Positions 9,893 through 19,896 are shown, counted from the first letter of the stretch. The stretch: DNA of 64,000 nucleotides from Devosia sp. A8/3-2 (GCA_025452255.1 CP104974.1:3946156-4010155); one strand, 5' to 3'. Notes: generated from the letters alone by a model not told the origin. Translations and numbers: made by a program.

Positions 9893-10699
9893 ATGCGCAT
9901 TGCCATACGCCACCAGCTTAGCGTGACGCCGCCAGCGGGCACGGCCAATGCCGTGCTGCAATTGCTGCTGACGCCGCAGGGCGGGCCCACGCAAAGCGTG
10001 GAAAGCTGGAGTGTCGAGATGGCGGGGATCGGCAATGCCGGCCGCTTTATCGATGCCTATGGCAATATCGCCCATCTGGTGAACCAGAGCCGGCCCGAGG
10101 GCGAACTGCTGGTGACGGTCAAGGGCGTGATCGAGACGACCGACCGGCATGGTGTGCTGGGACGGGTCGGGGGCGAGCCGGTGCCGGCGCTCTATCGAAG
10201 GGTGACGCCGCTGACCAAGGCGCCCGTGACGCTTTATGGCAAATATCGCAATGCCAAGGAGACGCGGCTCGATGTGTTGCACGGGCTGATGGCGCGGGTG
10301 GGCGAGGCGCTGGGCACGGACGAGGTCCCGGCACCGAGCCAGATGCAGGCCGGTGGCGGGCAGAGTCAAAGCCGGGGCGGGGTGGAAAAGCCCCTGCCCC
10401 CGGCCAGCGATTATGCCCATAGCTTTGTCGGGGGCGCGCGAGCGCTCGATATTCCGGCGCGCTATGTGACGGGTTATCTGGTCGGGGCGGAGGATGGCGT
10501 TGCCGCCTTCCATGCCCGGGCGGAAGCCTTTGACGATGCGCTGGGCTGGATCGGGTTTGATCCGCGGCTGCAGATGTGTCCCACCGACCGGCATGTGCGG
10601 CTGGCGGCGGGGCTGGATTGGCTCTCGACGCAACCACTCCGGCTGGTGCCGGCAGGGGATGGGGTCAGGGAGATCGAGGTCAGCGTGGCAGCGGCCTAG
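9893..10699 (+). CDS. Transglutaminase-like protein lacking the usual catalytic Cys
   Basis: This intact protein of about 268 residues has a bacterial transglutaminase N-terminal domain (MRIAIRHQLSVTPPAG) and a transglutaminase-like core. The core contains SDYAHSFVGGARALDIPARY, VTGYLVG, FHARAEAF and GWIGFDP. In related proteins the nucleophile precedes the DYAH motif as CQDYAH; here the codons give ASDYAH. A low-complexity insert (SQMQAGGGQSQSRGG) comes just before it. His and Asp positions look retained. It may be a non-catalytic or alternative subfamily. The ATG at 9893 follows the alpha-E stop by 15 bp. Its stop overlaps that of the converging gene within CCTAGG. Confidence 0.75.
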   Translation: MRIAIRHQLSVTPPAGTANAVLQLLLTPQGGPTQSVESWSVEMAGIGNAGRFIDAYGNIAHLVNQSRPEGELLVTVKGVIETTDRHGVLGRVGGEPVPALYRRVTPLTKAPVTLYGKYRNAKETRLDVLHGLMARVGEALGTDEVPAPSQMQAGGGQSQSRGGVEKPLPPASDYAHSFVGGARALDIPARYVTGYLVGAEDGVAAFHARAEAFDDALGWIGFDPRLQMCPTDRHVRLAAGLDWLSTQPLRLVPAGDGVREIEVSVAAA

Positions 10700-11665
10700 G
10701 ACGCGTAGTAAAGCTCAAGATGTCGCGCTGCCGCCGCGGCGATTTCAGGGTCAGTGTTCTTGGCGAGAATTTCCGAGCCGCGGCTGCATGCCTTCGATGG
10801 GGCCGTGCATTTCGGTTGCCGTCATCAAGGCCAGCTCGATGAAGCCGCCAGCCAGCATGCGGTCGACCATGGCGGGCGAGGTGCTGCAGAGTTCGTGCAG
10901 GAAGAACTCGATATCGTTGCTGGGCATGTCCTCGAACGAGGGCGGCGGGCCGTTGCGGCGTTCCAGCAAATCCATCATCCAGGGGGTGACCGTAGCGGCC
11001 CATGCGGCATCGGCCCAATCGCCGCCGGCATGGGATGGCGACCAGAATGGTCCGGCAATGCCGGGCCGGGCGATTTCCTTTTCGCCGATAAGGGCGAAGA
11101 GATCGGCCCGGTTGGGGGCGGTATCGTCCTCGGACCAATTGCCGAGCATCATGGCAGCGCAGCCGCGCACCCAGTTGGAAGGGTGATCGAGCAGGGCGAT
11201 CCGGGCGGCAGCCTGTTCGGACCAATCCGGTGCAGGTGGCGTGAGCAGGATGCGCGTGCCGAGCACCAGATTGATGTCGAGACCGGCGGGAGGCTGGTGT
11301 TCGAGTCGATCGAGCCGAGCCAGCACGCGCGGCAATTGCTGGCGCGAGGGGGTATGATAGCGCAGGTGCCGAATGAATGAGGGCAGTATATCGGGATGGC
11401 GCTGATTGGCGCTTTCGATTGTGGCCAGCAGCCAATCCACGCGCTCGACATAGTGCGAGGGTGGGGGAGCGTCAGACCCCTCTCCCCAGTGGCGTTCCCA
11501 CAGGACGGCGGTGGCGAGACGCTCGGCGGCGTCGTCGCGAATCCGGGGCTCGTCATGACCCAGCCAGTCGGCGACTGCCGAGCAGAAGGCTATCGTCTCA
11601 GCCGGGGATAGCTCATACAGCGGGGTCTGGCGCAGATCGAGATAGGCTTGAGGGGTGGCCGGCAA
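10696..11665 (-). CDS. Conserved hypothetical protein, helix-rich (HEAT/ARM-like character), frameshifted
   Basis: I do not recognise a named family. The protein begins MPATPQAYLDLRQTPLYELS and is about 322 residues long. It is rich in amphipathic helices, with stretches such as RIALLDHPSNWVRGCAAMML and EIAAAAARHLELYY that resemble HEAT-type alpha-alpha repeats. No signal peptide or membrane segment is visible. One break near 10775 means the true end (LELYYAS) is at 10696, sharing bases with the stop of the transglutaminase-like gene. The upstream gene on the same strand is a transporter 15 bp away, so an operon is possible. Confidence 0.55.
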
Positions 11666-11680
11666 TCGGTGTCTCCCGGG

Positions 11681-12615
11681 CTACAGACTCAAAAGATAGA
11701 GCCAGCCCGAAATGGTTATAGCCGAGGCCACGGTGGTGATCAGCACCGTATTGGTGGCGACGCTGACGCTGCGATTGTAATAGGTGGCGAAGATATAGGC
11801 GTTGACGCCGACCGGCATGGCGGCCAGCAGGATGCCGTAGCGGGCGATGGCCATGTCGACATGGAACACCCAGATCATCAGCACATAGGCGATGGCGGGG
11901 TGCAGGATCAGCTTGATGGAGGAGGCCACCATGGCGTGCTTCCAGCTGTCGCTGAGCTTGTATTCGTTGAGCGCGCCGCCGACGCCAAACAGGGCGGCCG
12001 GGACCACGGCCCGGCTCATCATGACGAAGAAGGCTTCGGCCGGCTCGATCAGGGTGAGGCCGGCGAAAGAGGCGATCATGCCGGCGGCAATGCCCCAGAT
12101 CAGCGGATTGGAGCCGACGCGCTTGGCGGCGACGATGAGGGTTTTGCCCGGGGACTGGCCATCGCGGCGCACCAGTTCCATGGTGACCATGCCGATGGTG
12201 AGCAGGATCGCGCCATGGAGGCCAATGATGGAGAGCGTGACCGGGAGCGCTTCGGGGCCATAGGCGCGCTGGATGATGGGCAGGCCGACCAGCACGGTAT
12301 TGGTGAAAGTGCCGGAAAAGGCGGCGGAGACGCCTTCGCCCGGGCGGGTGCGGAAGAATTTGATGGCGATGAAAATGCCGAGGGCAAAGCAGACCAGCGC
12401 CCGGCATAGAAGGGCACGATGATGGCGAGGTTGAAGGCCGAGCGGAAATCGCTGGTGAGCAGGGAATGGAACAGCAGGCACGGCGTCGCGAAATTGTTCA
12501 CGAAGGCGATTAGGCTCTTGATGCCATCGGCGGGGAACAGGCGGAAGCGCACGGCGCCATAGCCGAGCGCCATCAGGGCAAAAACCGGGGCAATAACAGT
12601 GATAATGGCAAGCAT
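11681..12615 (-). CDS. AEC family transporter (auxin efflux carrier-like), frameshifted
   Basis: This is an inner-membrane secondary transporter of the AEC family, which exports or imports small organic acids such as malonate or malate in some bacteria. It starts MLAIITVIAPVFALMALGYG and shows two hydrophobic bundles of about five helices. The central gate-like segments are NNFATPCLLFHSL in the first half and VGGALNEYKL and AAMPVGVNAYIFATYY in the second. One frameshift lies near 12400. Total about 311 residues, normal. Substrate unknown. Its 3' end is 15 bp from the next minus-strand gene. Confidence 0.85.
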
Positions 12616-12721
12616 GGCCGGGACCCGGGGCCGAAAGACACCCCTGCCCTAACCCGTTGCGTCCAAGGGGTCAACTTGCACTTGTATGGAAGATTGGCAG
12701 CGTGACAGCGGGCTTTCAAAA

Positions 12722-12758
12722 CGAAATCATTTCGCGTACAAACGAAAGCATAGCGAAA
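12722..12758. promoter_or_regulatory. Operator-like CGAAA repeats upstream of glpD
   Basis: CGAAATCATTTCG (12722-12734) is an inverted repeat with a one-base centre. Two further CGAAA units follow at 12743 and 12754, 11 bp apart. DeoR-type GlpR repressors commonly recognise CGAAA/TTTCG half-sites, and glpD starts 13 bp downstream. No glpR is in the window. Confidence 0.45.
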
Positions 12759-12770
12759 GAGGCTGCAGCG

Positions 12771-14265
12771 ATGACCGAGCAAGTCGATGTCTTTGTGATT
12801 GGCGGGGGCATTAATGGCGCCAGCGTTGCCCACGACGCGGTGGGACGCGGCTATTCGGTGATGCTGGCCGAGATGCATGATCTGGCATCGGGCACCTCAT
12901 CGGCGGCGACCAAGCTGGTGCATGGCGGGCTGCGCTATCTCGAACATTATGAATTCCGGCTGGTGCATGAGGCGCTGGCGGAGCGCGAAGTGCTGTGGGC
13001 CAATGCGCCCCATATCATCAAGCCGCTGCGGTTTGTGCTGCCGCATCACAAGGGGCTGCGGCCGGCAATGGTGCTGCGGGCGGGGCTAGCCATGTATGAT
13101 TATATGGGCGGACGGCGGCTATTGCCGCCGACCAAGACGCTGGACCTGACGCGGAACGAAGTGGGCAAGCCGCTGAAACCCGGCTATCGGCTGGGGTTTG
13201 AATATTCCGATTGCTGGGTGGACGATGCGCGCTTTGTGGTGCTGAACGCGCGACGCGGCGGATCGCGGCGCCATTGTGCATGTGCGAACCAAGGTGACGA
13301 GCGCGCGGCGGGATGCCGGCGGCTGGACCATCGAGCTGGATGGCGAAGGCGGTCGCCAGAGTGTGCGGGCCAAGCTGCTCGTCAACGCGGCGGGGCCATG
13401 GGTGGATAGCGTCATCAACGGCACGATGGGCAAGAACGGCGCGCATAATGTGCGGCTGGTCAAAGGCAGCCATATCGTGGTGAACAAGCTTTATGACCAT
13501 GACCGTTGCTATATTTTCCAGAATGGCGATGGGCGGATCATTTTCGCCATTCCCTACGAGGGCGATTTCACGCTGATCGGCACGACCGACGAGGATTATA
13601 AAGGCGAGCCCAAGGACGTGGCGATCTCGGACCGGGAAACGGATTATCTCTGCGCGGCGGCGAGCGAGTATTTCGCCAAGCCGGTGACGCGCGAGGATAT
13701 CGTCTGGACCTATTCGGGGTGCGGCCGCTGTTCGACGATGGGGCGAGCGCGGCGCAGGAAGCGACGCGCGATTATGTGCTCAAGGTGGATGGCGATGCCC
13801 AGAGTGGCGCGGCGGTCAATGTGTTTGGCGGCAAGCTGACCACGTCGCGGCGACTGGCCGAGTCGGTGCTGGACAAGATCGATGGCGTGCTGGGCAAGAA
13901 GGGTCCGGCCCTGGACCAAGGTGAGCAAGCTGCCCGGCGGGGAATTCGAGCCGCTGGCCTTCGAGGCCGAGGTACGGCGGCTGCGCAAGGATTATGCGGG
14001 AATGCCCGATGGGCTGGTGCGGCGGCTGATGCGGCTTTATGGCACCAAGGCGCGGGTTATTTTGGGCGTGGCGGGTGACGTCGGCGGGCTGGGGCGGCAT
14101 TTCGGGGCGGATTTGTATCAGGCCGAGGTGGACTATCTGATGGCCCATGAATGGGCGCGGGTGGGCCAGGATGTGCTGTGGCGGCGGACCAAGTTGGGAC
14201 TGCGGGTGAGTGCGGATGAGGCGGTGGAATTGGATGGGTATATGGCGGGGCGTGTGAGCCACTGA
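12771..14265 (+). CDS. glpD: Glycerol-3-phosphate dehydrogenase, frameshifted
   Basis: This is the FAD-dependent, membrane-associated enzyme that oxidises glycerol-3-phosphate to dihydroxyacetone phosphate and passes electrons to quinone. The N-terminal FAD motif reads VFVIGGGINGASVAHDAVGR. Family segments include ATKLVHGGLRYLEHYEF, LVNAAGPWVD, VKGSHIVV, GTTDEDYKGEP and VNVFGGKLTTSRRLAE. Breaks near 13250, 13722 and 13908 split it. The reconstructed protein is about 498 residues, normal. Glycerol kinase follows 220 bp downstream, separated by repeats, so the pair forms a glycerol catabolism unit. A CGAAA-rich operator-like region lies directly upstream. Confidence 0.9.
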
Positions 14266-14298
14266 CATTGGGGTGGAGCTGCGGACGCGGTGGCCAGA

Positions 14299-14336
14299 AC
14301 CACCCCACCCCTGTCCCCTCCCCACAAGGGGGAGGA
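14299..14336. repeat. Dispersed repeat, family E
   Basis: ACCCCACCCCTGTCCCCTCC then CCACAAGGGGGAGGAG. It matches the arms of the 8817-8926 inverted repeat. Confidence 0.7.
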
Positions 14337-14414
14337 GACGATGGAGCCGCGGGATTTGTGTGGGGTTGTTGCCGCAAGCATCCAAGCATGGGATGGCGCA
14401 GAACCCCTCACCCT

Positions 14415-14441
14415 GTAATTTCTTCTGAACGAAGAAATTAC
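14415..14441. repeat. AT-rich perfect hairpin inside a GC-rich repeat
   Basis: GTAATTTCTTC (14415-14425), loop TGAAC, GAAGAAATTAC (14431-14441): an 11-bp perfect stem. It interrupts the GC-rich text CCCTCACCCT / GTCCCTCTCCCTCAAGGGG, as if inserted into an older dispersed repeat. It ends about 44 bp before glpK. Confidence 0.65.
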
Positions 14442-14484
14442 TGTCCCTCTCCCTCAAGGGGCGAGGGGAAGAACAGTTGGAGGA

Positions 14485-15973
14485 ATGATGAGCGGATATA
14501 TTCTGGCGATCGATCAGGGGACGACGTCGAGCCGGGCGATTGTGTTTGGTCGGGATCGGACCATCGCCGGGTCGGGGCAGAAGGAATTCACCCAGATTTT
14601 TCCGCGGGATGGCTGGGTGGAGCATGACCCCGAGGAAATCTGGGAAAGCGTGGTCTGGGCGGTCAAGGAGGCGCTGAAGGCGGCCAAGATTACGGCCAGC
14701 GATGTGTCGGCGATTGGCATTACCAATCAGCGTGAAACGACGCTGATCTGGGACCGCAAGAGTGGCAAGCCCATTCACAATGCCATCGTGTGGCAGGACC
14801 GGCGCACGGCGGCGTTTTGCGCCAAGCTCAAGGCGGCGGGCCATGAAAAGGCCATCACCAAAAAGACCGGGCTGCTGCTCGACCCCTATTTTTCCGGCAC
14901 GAAAGTGCGCTGGCTGCTTGACAATGTGAAGGGCGCCTGCAAGCGCGCCGAAAAGGGCGAGCTGGCCTTTGGCACGGTGGATAGCTTTCTGATCTGGCGT
15001 CTGACCGGCGGCAAACGGCATGTGACCGACGCGACCAATGCGGGGCGCACGCTGCTGTTCGATATCGGCAAAAACCGCTGGGACAAGGGCCTGCTGGAGC
15101 TGTTCGAAGTGCCGGCAGCTGCTGCCGGAGGTCGAGGATTGTGCGGCTGATTTCAGGGTGACCGAGGCCGAATTGTTTGGCGCTGAAATCCCTATTCTGG
15201 GGGTGGCGGGCGACCAGCATGCAGCGACCATTGGGCAGGCCTGCTTTGAGCCGGGCATGCTGAAATCGACCTATGGCACGGGATGTTTTGCGCTGCTCAA
15301 TACCGGCAAGGATATGGTGGCGAGCAAGAACCGGCTGCTGACGACCATCGCCTATCGGCTGGATGGGCAGACCACTTATGCGCTGGAAGGCTCGATCTTT
15401 ATCGCCGGGGCGGCGGTGCAGTGGATCCGCGATGGGCTGAAGCTCGTCAAGCATGCCAGCGAGACCGGGCCGCTGGCCGAGAGCGCCGACCCCAGCCAGC
15501 ATGTCTATATGGTGCCCGCCTTTGTGGGGCTGGGTGCGCCCCGGTGGGATGCGGAGGCGCGCGGGGCGATTTATGGGCTGACGCGCACTTCGGGGCCGGC
15601 GGAAATCGCCCGGGCGGCGCTGGAGGCGGTTTGCTACCAGACGCTGGACCTGCTGGCGGCGATGCGCAAGGACTGGAAGGGCGGGCAGGACACGGTGTTG
15701 CGGGTGGATGGTGGCATGGTGGCGTCGGACTGGACCATGCAGTTTCTGGCCGATGTGCTGGACGCGCCGGTGGACCGGCCGACTATTCTGGAGACCACGG
15801 CGCTGGGCGCGGCGTGGCTGGCCGGATCGCGGGCGGGTGTGTGGCCGGGCATGAAGGAATTCGCGGCGAGCTGGGCGCGCGACCGCCGGTTTGAGCCCAA
15901 GATGGATGCGGCGGAGCGCAAGGGCAAGATCAAAGGCTGGGATGCGGCGGTGCGGCGGACGCTGAGTTCGTAA
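14485..15973 (+). CDS. glpK: Glycerol kinase, frameshifted
   Basis: This enzyme phosphorylates glycerol with ATP to give the substrate of GlpD. The FGGY kinase N-terminus [16 protein letters not shown], the [12 protein letters not shown] segment, the DRRT motif in WQDRRTAAF and the C-terminal phosphate-binding loops ([17 protein letters not shown]) are all present. One base change near 15112 breaks the frame inside the VPRQLLPEV segment. About 496 residues. Two consecutive ATGs (14485 and 14488) are possible starts; TTGGAGGA lies just upstream. The gene follows glpD and probably belongs to the same glycerol regulon. Confidence 0.9.
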
Positions 15974-15992
15974 CCCCCGGAGGAGGGTGCGT

Positions 15993-16384
15993 ATGGAACA
16001 GGTCAGCGGCGGGTGTCTATGCGGCAAGGTGCGGTTTGTGGCGGGGGACGACCCTATCGGGTGGGGCTTTGCCATTGCCTTGATTGCCGCAAACATCATG
16101 GGGCGCTGTTTCACGCCTCGGCGATATTTCCGGAGGATGCGGTGGTGATCGAAGGCGAGGTCCGCGATTATGCCGGCCGAGTTTTTCTGTCCCCATTGCG
16201 GCTCGTCGGTTTTCTCGCGCAGCGGGATGAGATTGAGATCAATCTGGGGGCGCTGGATGAGATTGATCAGTTCAGGCCCACATATGAGCTGTGGACTATT
16301 CGGCGCGAGGGCTGGTTGCCGGTGTTTCCGCTGGTGAGGCGATATGAGCGGGATCGGGAGGGTGCGGGACGGTCTGAGGATTAG
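15993..16384 (+). CDS. GFA / CENP-V domain protein, three frameshifts
   Basis: This is a small zinc-binding protein of the glutathione-dependent formaldehyde-activating family; the actual reaction of most members is unproven. The start MEQVSGGCLCGKVRF at 15993 has GGAGG upstream. A shift near 16053 leads to GLCHCLDCRKHHGALFHASA. Between about 16183 and 16225 two compensating shifts hide the second zinc motif: in another frame the same bases read FCPHCGSSVFSRS. The frame then resumes at DEIEINLGALDEIDQF. About 130 residues. Its stop overlaps that of the converging CAP gene. It lies 20 bp after glpK but is unlikely to be part of glycerol use. Confidence 0.8.
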
Positions 16385-16912
16385 GCATAAACCCGCCGGG
16401 CATCAAAACTGCCGCCGGCGATCAGGGCCCAGTAGAGGCGGCCGGCTGAGGTGCGGGTGACGGCAAGGCCGAATTCGGTGAATTTGGGGCTGAGCAGGGT
16501 GCCGCGATGGCCGGCGGAGTTCATCCAGCCTTGGAGGGCCGCTTCGAGCGAGGTGTGGCCACGGGCCGGGTTCTCCCCCGACCGCACCGATATAGCCGGC
16601 GGCGGTGACGCGTTCGCGCAGGGTGACGCCCAGATCGTGGCTGAGCGTATCGCGCTGCGCCATGAGACGAGCCCGGGAGCGGGCGGCGTTTTCGAGCAGC
16701 GGGCTATAGCTCCGTGGGGTGGCGCCATTGGCCTTGCGCACCGCATTGACCGCACTCATGATCTGATCGTCGGTGAGGGTTTCGGGCGTGGGCGCGGCGG
16801 CCGCAGGGGCCAAAGCCGGCATGGTGGAGGCGCAGGCCGAAAGCGTCAGGGCCGCGCCCAGCAGGAGCAGGCCGCGGCGCGAGGTCGTGAGCAACGTCAT
16901 CGATGATTCCAT
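16381..16912 (-). CDS. CAP domain (SCP/YkwD-like) lipoprotein, frameshifted
   Basis: This is a secreted CAP-superfamily protein of about 176 residues. The N-terminus LLLLGAALTLSACAS carries a lipobox (LSAC), so it is probably an outer-membrane or periplasmic lipoprotein. The domain shows NAVRKANGATPRSYSPLLEN, the His in DTLSHDL, and, after a shift near 16575, GENPARGH and the YkwD-type WMNSAGHRGTLLSPKFTEFG. Bacterial CAP proteins have no settled activity. It starts 5 bp after the stop of the upstream kinase-like gene on the same strand, so the two are likely cotranscribed. Confidence 0.8.
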
Positions 16913-16916
16913 GGGC

Positions 16917-17766
16917 TAGACGGCCCGGTCGTAGGCGCTGAGCAGGTTGGGCAGGCAGGCGAGCTGGCCAGTTATGGCATTGCCATCGGCCAGATCCCAG
17001 CAGGCCGAAAGGGCGGCATGCGCCGCCGCCCAGCCCAGAATGCGCTTGCGCGGATAGGCCAAGCGCTGCGCCAGGATATCGGCGCGGGCGGCGATACGGC
17101 GCGGATCGGCGGCCACGGCATCGGCACGCTCGGGATTAATGAAGACATTGGCGACGTCATAGACTGGATCGCCCAGCAGCCCCTTGGGATCGATGGCCAG
17201 CCAGCCGCGATCGGAGGAGATGACATTATCGTGGTGCAGATCGCCATGCAGGGGAATTTGCGCCGTGGGCCGGTCGAACAGCCTGAGCGCTATGCCGCTG
17301 GCCCGGGCATAGAGATCGCGCGAGGTGTGGGGCCAGAGGCGGACATCGGTGTCGAACAGGGTCTGGAAGCGGTCGCGCAGCGGCTGCAGGCCCTCGGGCG
17401 CGCCATCGTGGGGCGGTGCAAATTGGCGACGACGGTGGCAATGGCGATGGTGCCCTCATCATCGTGGCCAGCGCGGACGGCGTCGCCCAGCGTCTTGCCA
17501 TCGAGCCATTCCATGAAAATGGTATTGCCGTGAATATCGAAGACGGTGGCGGCGCCCTCCCCGCCATACCAGTTCATCAACTGGGCGCCACGGCTCTCTT
17601 CCTCGAGGGCCAGCGGTTTGAGGATTTTGAGGGCGGCGAAGTTGCGGCCGTTCTGCTCGACGCGGAAAATCCAGCTGGTGGCGGTTTCCGCCACGGGCGT
17701 CGACTTGGTCAGGGACCAGCGGATCATGGCGCGGCTCAGCGCGGTTTCGGCGGGAGACTGATTCAT
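16917..17766 (-). CDS. Aminoglycoside/hydroxyurea resistance kinase family protein, frameshifted
   Basis: This protein resembles APH(6)/hydroxyurea kinases (PF04655), which phosphorylate streptomycin or hydroxyurea. Many chromosomal members have no known natural substrate. The kinase fold is marked by FAALKILKPL (ATP-binding Lys), FMEWLDGKTLGDA (hinge), PLHGDLHHDNVI (catalytic loop with Asp and Asn) and WLAIDPKGLLGDPVYD (metal-binding Asp). Breaks occur near 17430 and 17300. About 283 residues. The start is put at MNQSPAETALS (17766); an in-frame Met lies three codons upstream. Resistance should not be assumed from the family name. Confidence 0.8.
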
Positions 17767-17991
17767 GTCAGCCATTAAATCAGAAGGCGTGCTTGCTTTC
17801 GACATTAACTGCGCTTGGCAAAAGAACTTGATCGAAATGCGGCGCGGTAGGCATTTGGTAAGCAAGATATTTGGCACAATGGCAACCTTAACGCCAGCAA
17901 ACCGGCCTGCTGCAAGTTTTGATAAAGTTGGCCGGAGTTAGACTGATCGCGACGCAGAAGACAGCGCCCAATCGCAAGAGGGAACTGGACC

Positions 17992-18165
17992 ATGACGTAT
18001 TCGAGCGCAAAGGGGCATGACCCCAAAGGACTTTCCGATATCCCGGCGGCCGATGAGGCCATGCCCAGCCCGGGGCGGCAGGTGTTCAACGGGCTGACCG
18101 GGACACTGGTGTTGCTGGTGACGGGGATTTTGGTATTGCTGGTGGTGCTGTGGAAGTCGCCGTGA
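17992..18165 (+). CDS. 57-residue single-pass membrane protein
   Basis: I do not recognise this protein. It runs from MTYSSAKGHDPKGLS through a Pro/Ala-rich stretch to a C-terminal membrane segment (GTLVLLVTGILVLLVVLWKS). The ribosome-binding site GAGGGAACTGG precedes the ATG. The frame is intact and has good high-GC third-position bias. It would be anchored in the inner membrane by its C-terminus with a short cytoplasmic tail of about 30 residues. A family A palindrome follows it. Confidence 0.6.
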   Translation: MTYSSAKGHDPKGLSDIPAADEAMPSPGRQVFNGLTGTLVLLVTGILVLLVVLWKSP

Positions 18166-18219
18166 GGGCGACGGGCTTCTGGCAGACACCATTTCTTTCT
18201 CCACCACACTACCTTGCTT

Positions 18220-18250
18220 CCCTCGGGCCAAGCCCGAGGGAGAGCGGTGG
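18220..18250. repeat. Dispersed palindrome, family A
   Basis: CCCTCGGG (18220-18227), CCAAG loop and CCCGAGGG (18233-18240), then AGAGCGGTGG. It lies between the convergent 57-residue gene and uxaC. Confidence 0.8.
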
Positions 18251-18267
18251 GTGGGACGGATTGAGGC

Positions 18268-19682
18268 TTAGCTGATTTTGTAAGCGTCTTTCGCCGCTTG
18301 ATAGCTCAAATGCTTGGCCAGTTCCTCGGCGGTGCTCTTGCTGAGGCGGTTTTCGGCGACCCGGTGGCAAGGAAACCGCAGACTTCGCGGCGCCAGACGT
18401 CGTGGCGGGCGGGGATGGAGAGCAAAGCGCGGGTGTCGTCGTTGAAACCGGCGAGATTGTAGAAGCCGGCGGTCTCAACCACTTGATCGAGATACCGGCG
18501 GATGCCCTGCGGGCTATCGTGGAACCACCAGTGGCGGGCCGATCATCAGGGAAGGCCAATAGCCGGCCATAGGGGCCAGCTCGCGGGCATAGGTGGTTTC
18601 ATCGAGCACGAACATGATCAGCCGCAGGTTGGGCTCATTGCCGCAGCGGGCGAGCAAAGCGCGCATGCCGTTGACGTAGTCGGTGGTGCCGGGGATGTCG
18701 GCGCCCAGATCGGGGCCGCGGGTGGCGAAGAGCAACGGATCGGTATTGCGACGTGAACCGGCATGGAGTTGCATGACCATGCTGTCTTCGACCGAGAGCA
18801 AAGCCATTTCGGTCATCATCTGGGCGCGGAACAGTTCGGCATCGGCGGCGTCATGCTTGCCGGACAGGATTTTGTCGAGCAGAGCCTGCTTTTCGATCAG
18901 CGGTAGGTCGGCTGTGTTGGCGGAGGGGACGCCATGGTCGGTGGCGACGGCGCCGAAGCGGCGGAAATATTCGCGGCGGGCGCGGTGGGCATTGATCAGC
19001 CCGGCCCAATTGGTGACGTCCTCGCCGGTCAGTTCGGCAAACTTCTTGAGATTGTCGACGATCGCGGGGCGGCTGGGGTCGGTCACGTCATCGGGGCGAT
19101 AGGTGGTGCGGACGCGGCCCAGAATGCCAGTCTCGGCCATCTTCTGGTGATGGACCGGGGATCGAGCGCGAATTCGGTGGTGGTGATGACTTCGACCTTG
19201 GCACGATCGAGCAGCGCCAGCGGCAACAGGTCGGGCGTGGCGAGGGCGGCGTCGATTGTGTCGTAGATGGCGTCGGCCGTGCTGGGCGACAGCTCATCGG
19301 TGATGCCGAAGGCCCAGTGCAGGGAATGGTCGGTCCAGGTCTTGGACGGGGTGCCGGCGAACAGGTGATAATTGGCGGCAAAGAGACGCCGAGCGGTGCG
19401 GCCATCGGCAACGGGCTTGCCATCCCGGCGCGGTACGCCCAGCGCATCATAATCAAGCCCGCGGCTGCGCAGCATGCGCAGGACATAATGGTCGGGCGTG
19501 AGGAAGAGCGCGGCCGGATCGGAGAAGCGCCCATTATTGGCAAACCAGGACGGATCGGTATGGCCGTGCGGGCAAATCAGCGGCAGGTCAGCCACGGCGG
19601 GATAAAGCTCGCGCGCAATCGACTGGGCCGGTTGGGAGGCAGGGAACAAACGATCGGGGTGGAGATGGGCTGAATGGGTCAT
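18268..19682 (-). CDS. uxaC: Glucuronate isomerase, frameshifted
   Basis: UxaC converts D-glucuronate to D-fructuronate and D-galacturonate to D-tagaturonate, the first step of hexuronate catabolism in the cytoplasm. It starts MTHSAHLHPDRLFPA. Family segments are LPLICPHGHTDPSWFANN (metal-binding HxH), DHYVLRMLRSRGLDYDALGV, the His/Arg segment MQLHAGSRRNTDPLLFATRG, and the C-terminal NLAGFNDDTRALLSIPARHD. Breaks lie near 19150, 18525 and 18370. About 470 residues, normal. No other hexuronate genes are in the window. The 214-bp gap upstream holds an AT-rich stretch (19722-19775) that could include the promoter. Confidence 0.9.
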
Positions 19683-19896
19683 GGGCAATGTTCTGCCACG
19701 GCGCGCGGCGGGATCAAGCATCTACCATACAAGATTAGGATAGATCGGATTTTATGTAAATTAACCGCTTTGGCAGGGAGCCTTTCAGCGCAAACGGGGT
19801 GGCGGGGTTAGCTTTTTCTCGTGGGTGAGAAGAGCTTAAAAGCGACGACCCTTGGCAATGACTGGCGCAGTGGCCGGCGATAATTAGGGGCGGCAA

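Noticed and set aside
13816..15258. A 480-codon minus-strand frame across glpD-glpK
   Set aside because: It covers two clear glycerol genes and a repeat, and its composition (His, Pro, Arg) is that of an antisense shadow.
16917..17766. Calling the APH(6)/hydroxyurea-type kinase an acquired resistance gene
   Set aside because: It has host-like composition, no mobile-element context, and many chromosomal relatives are not resistance factors.
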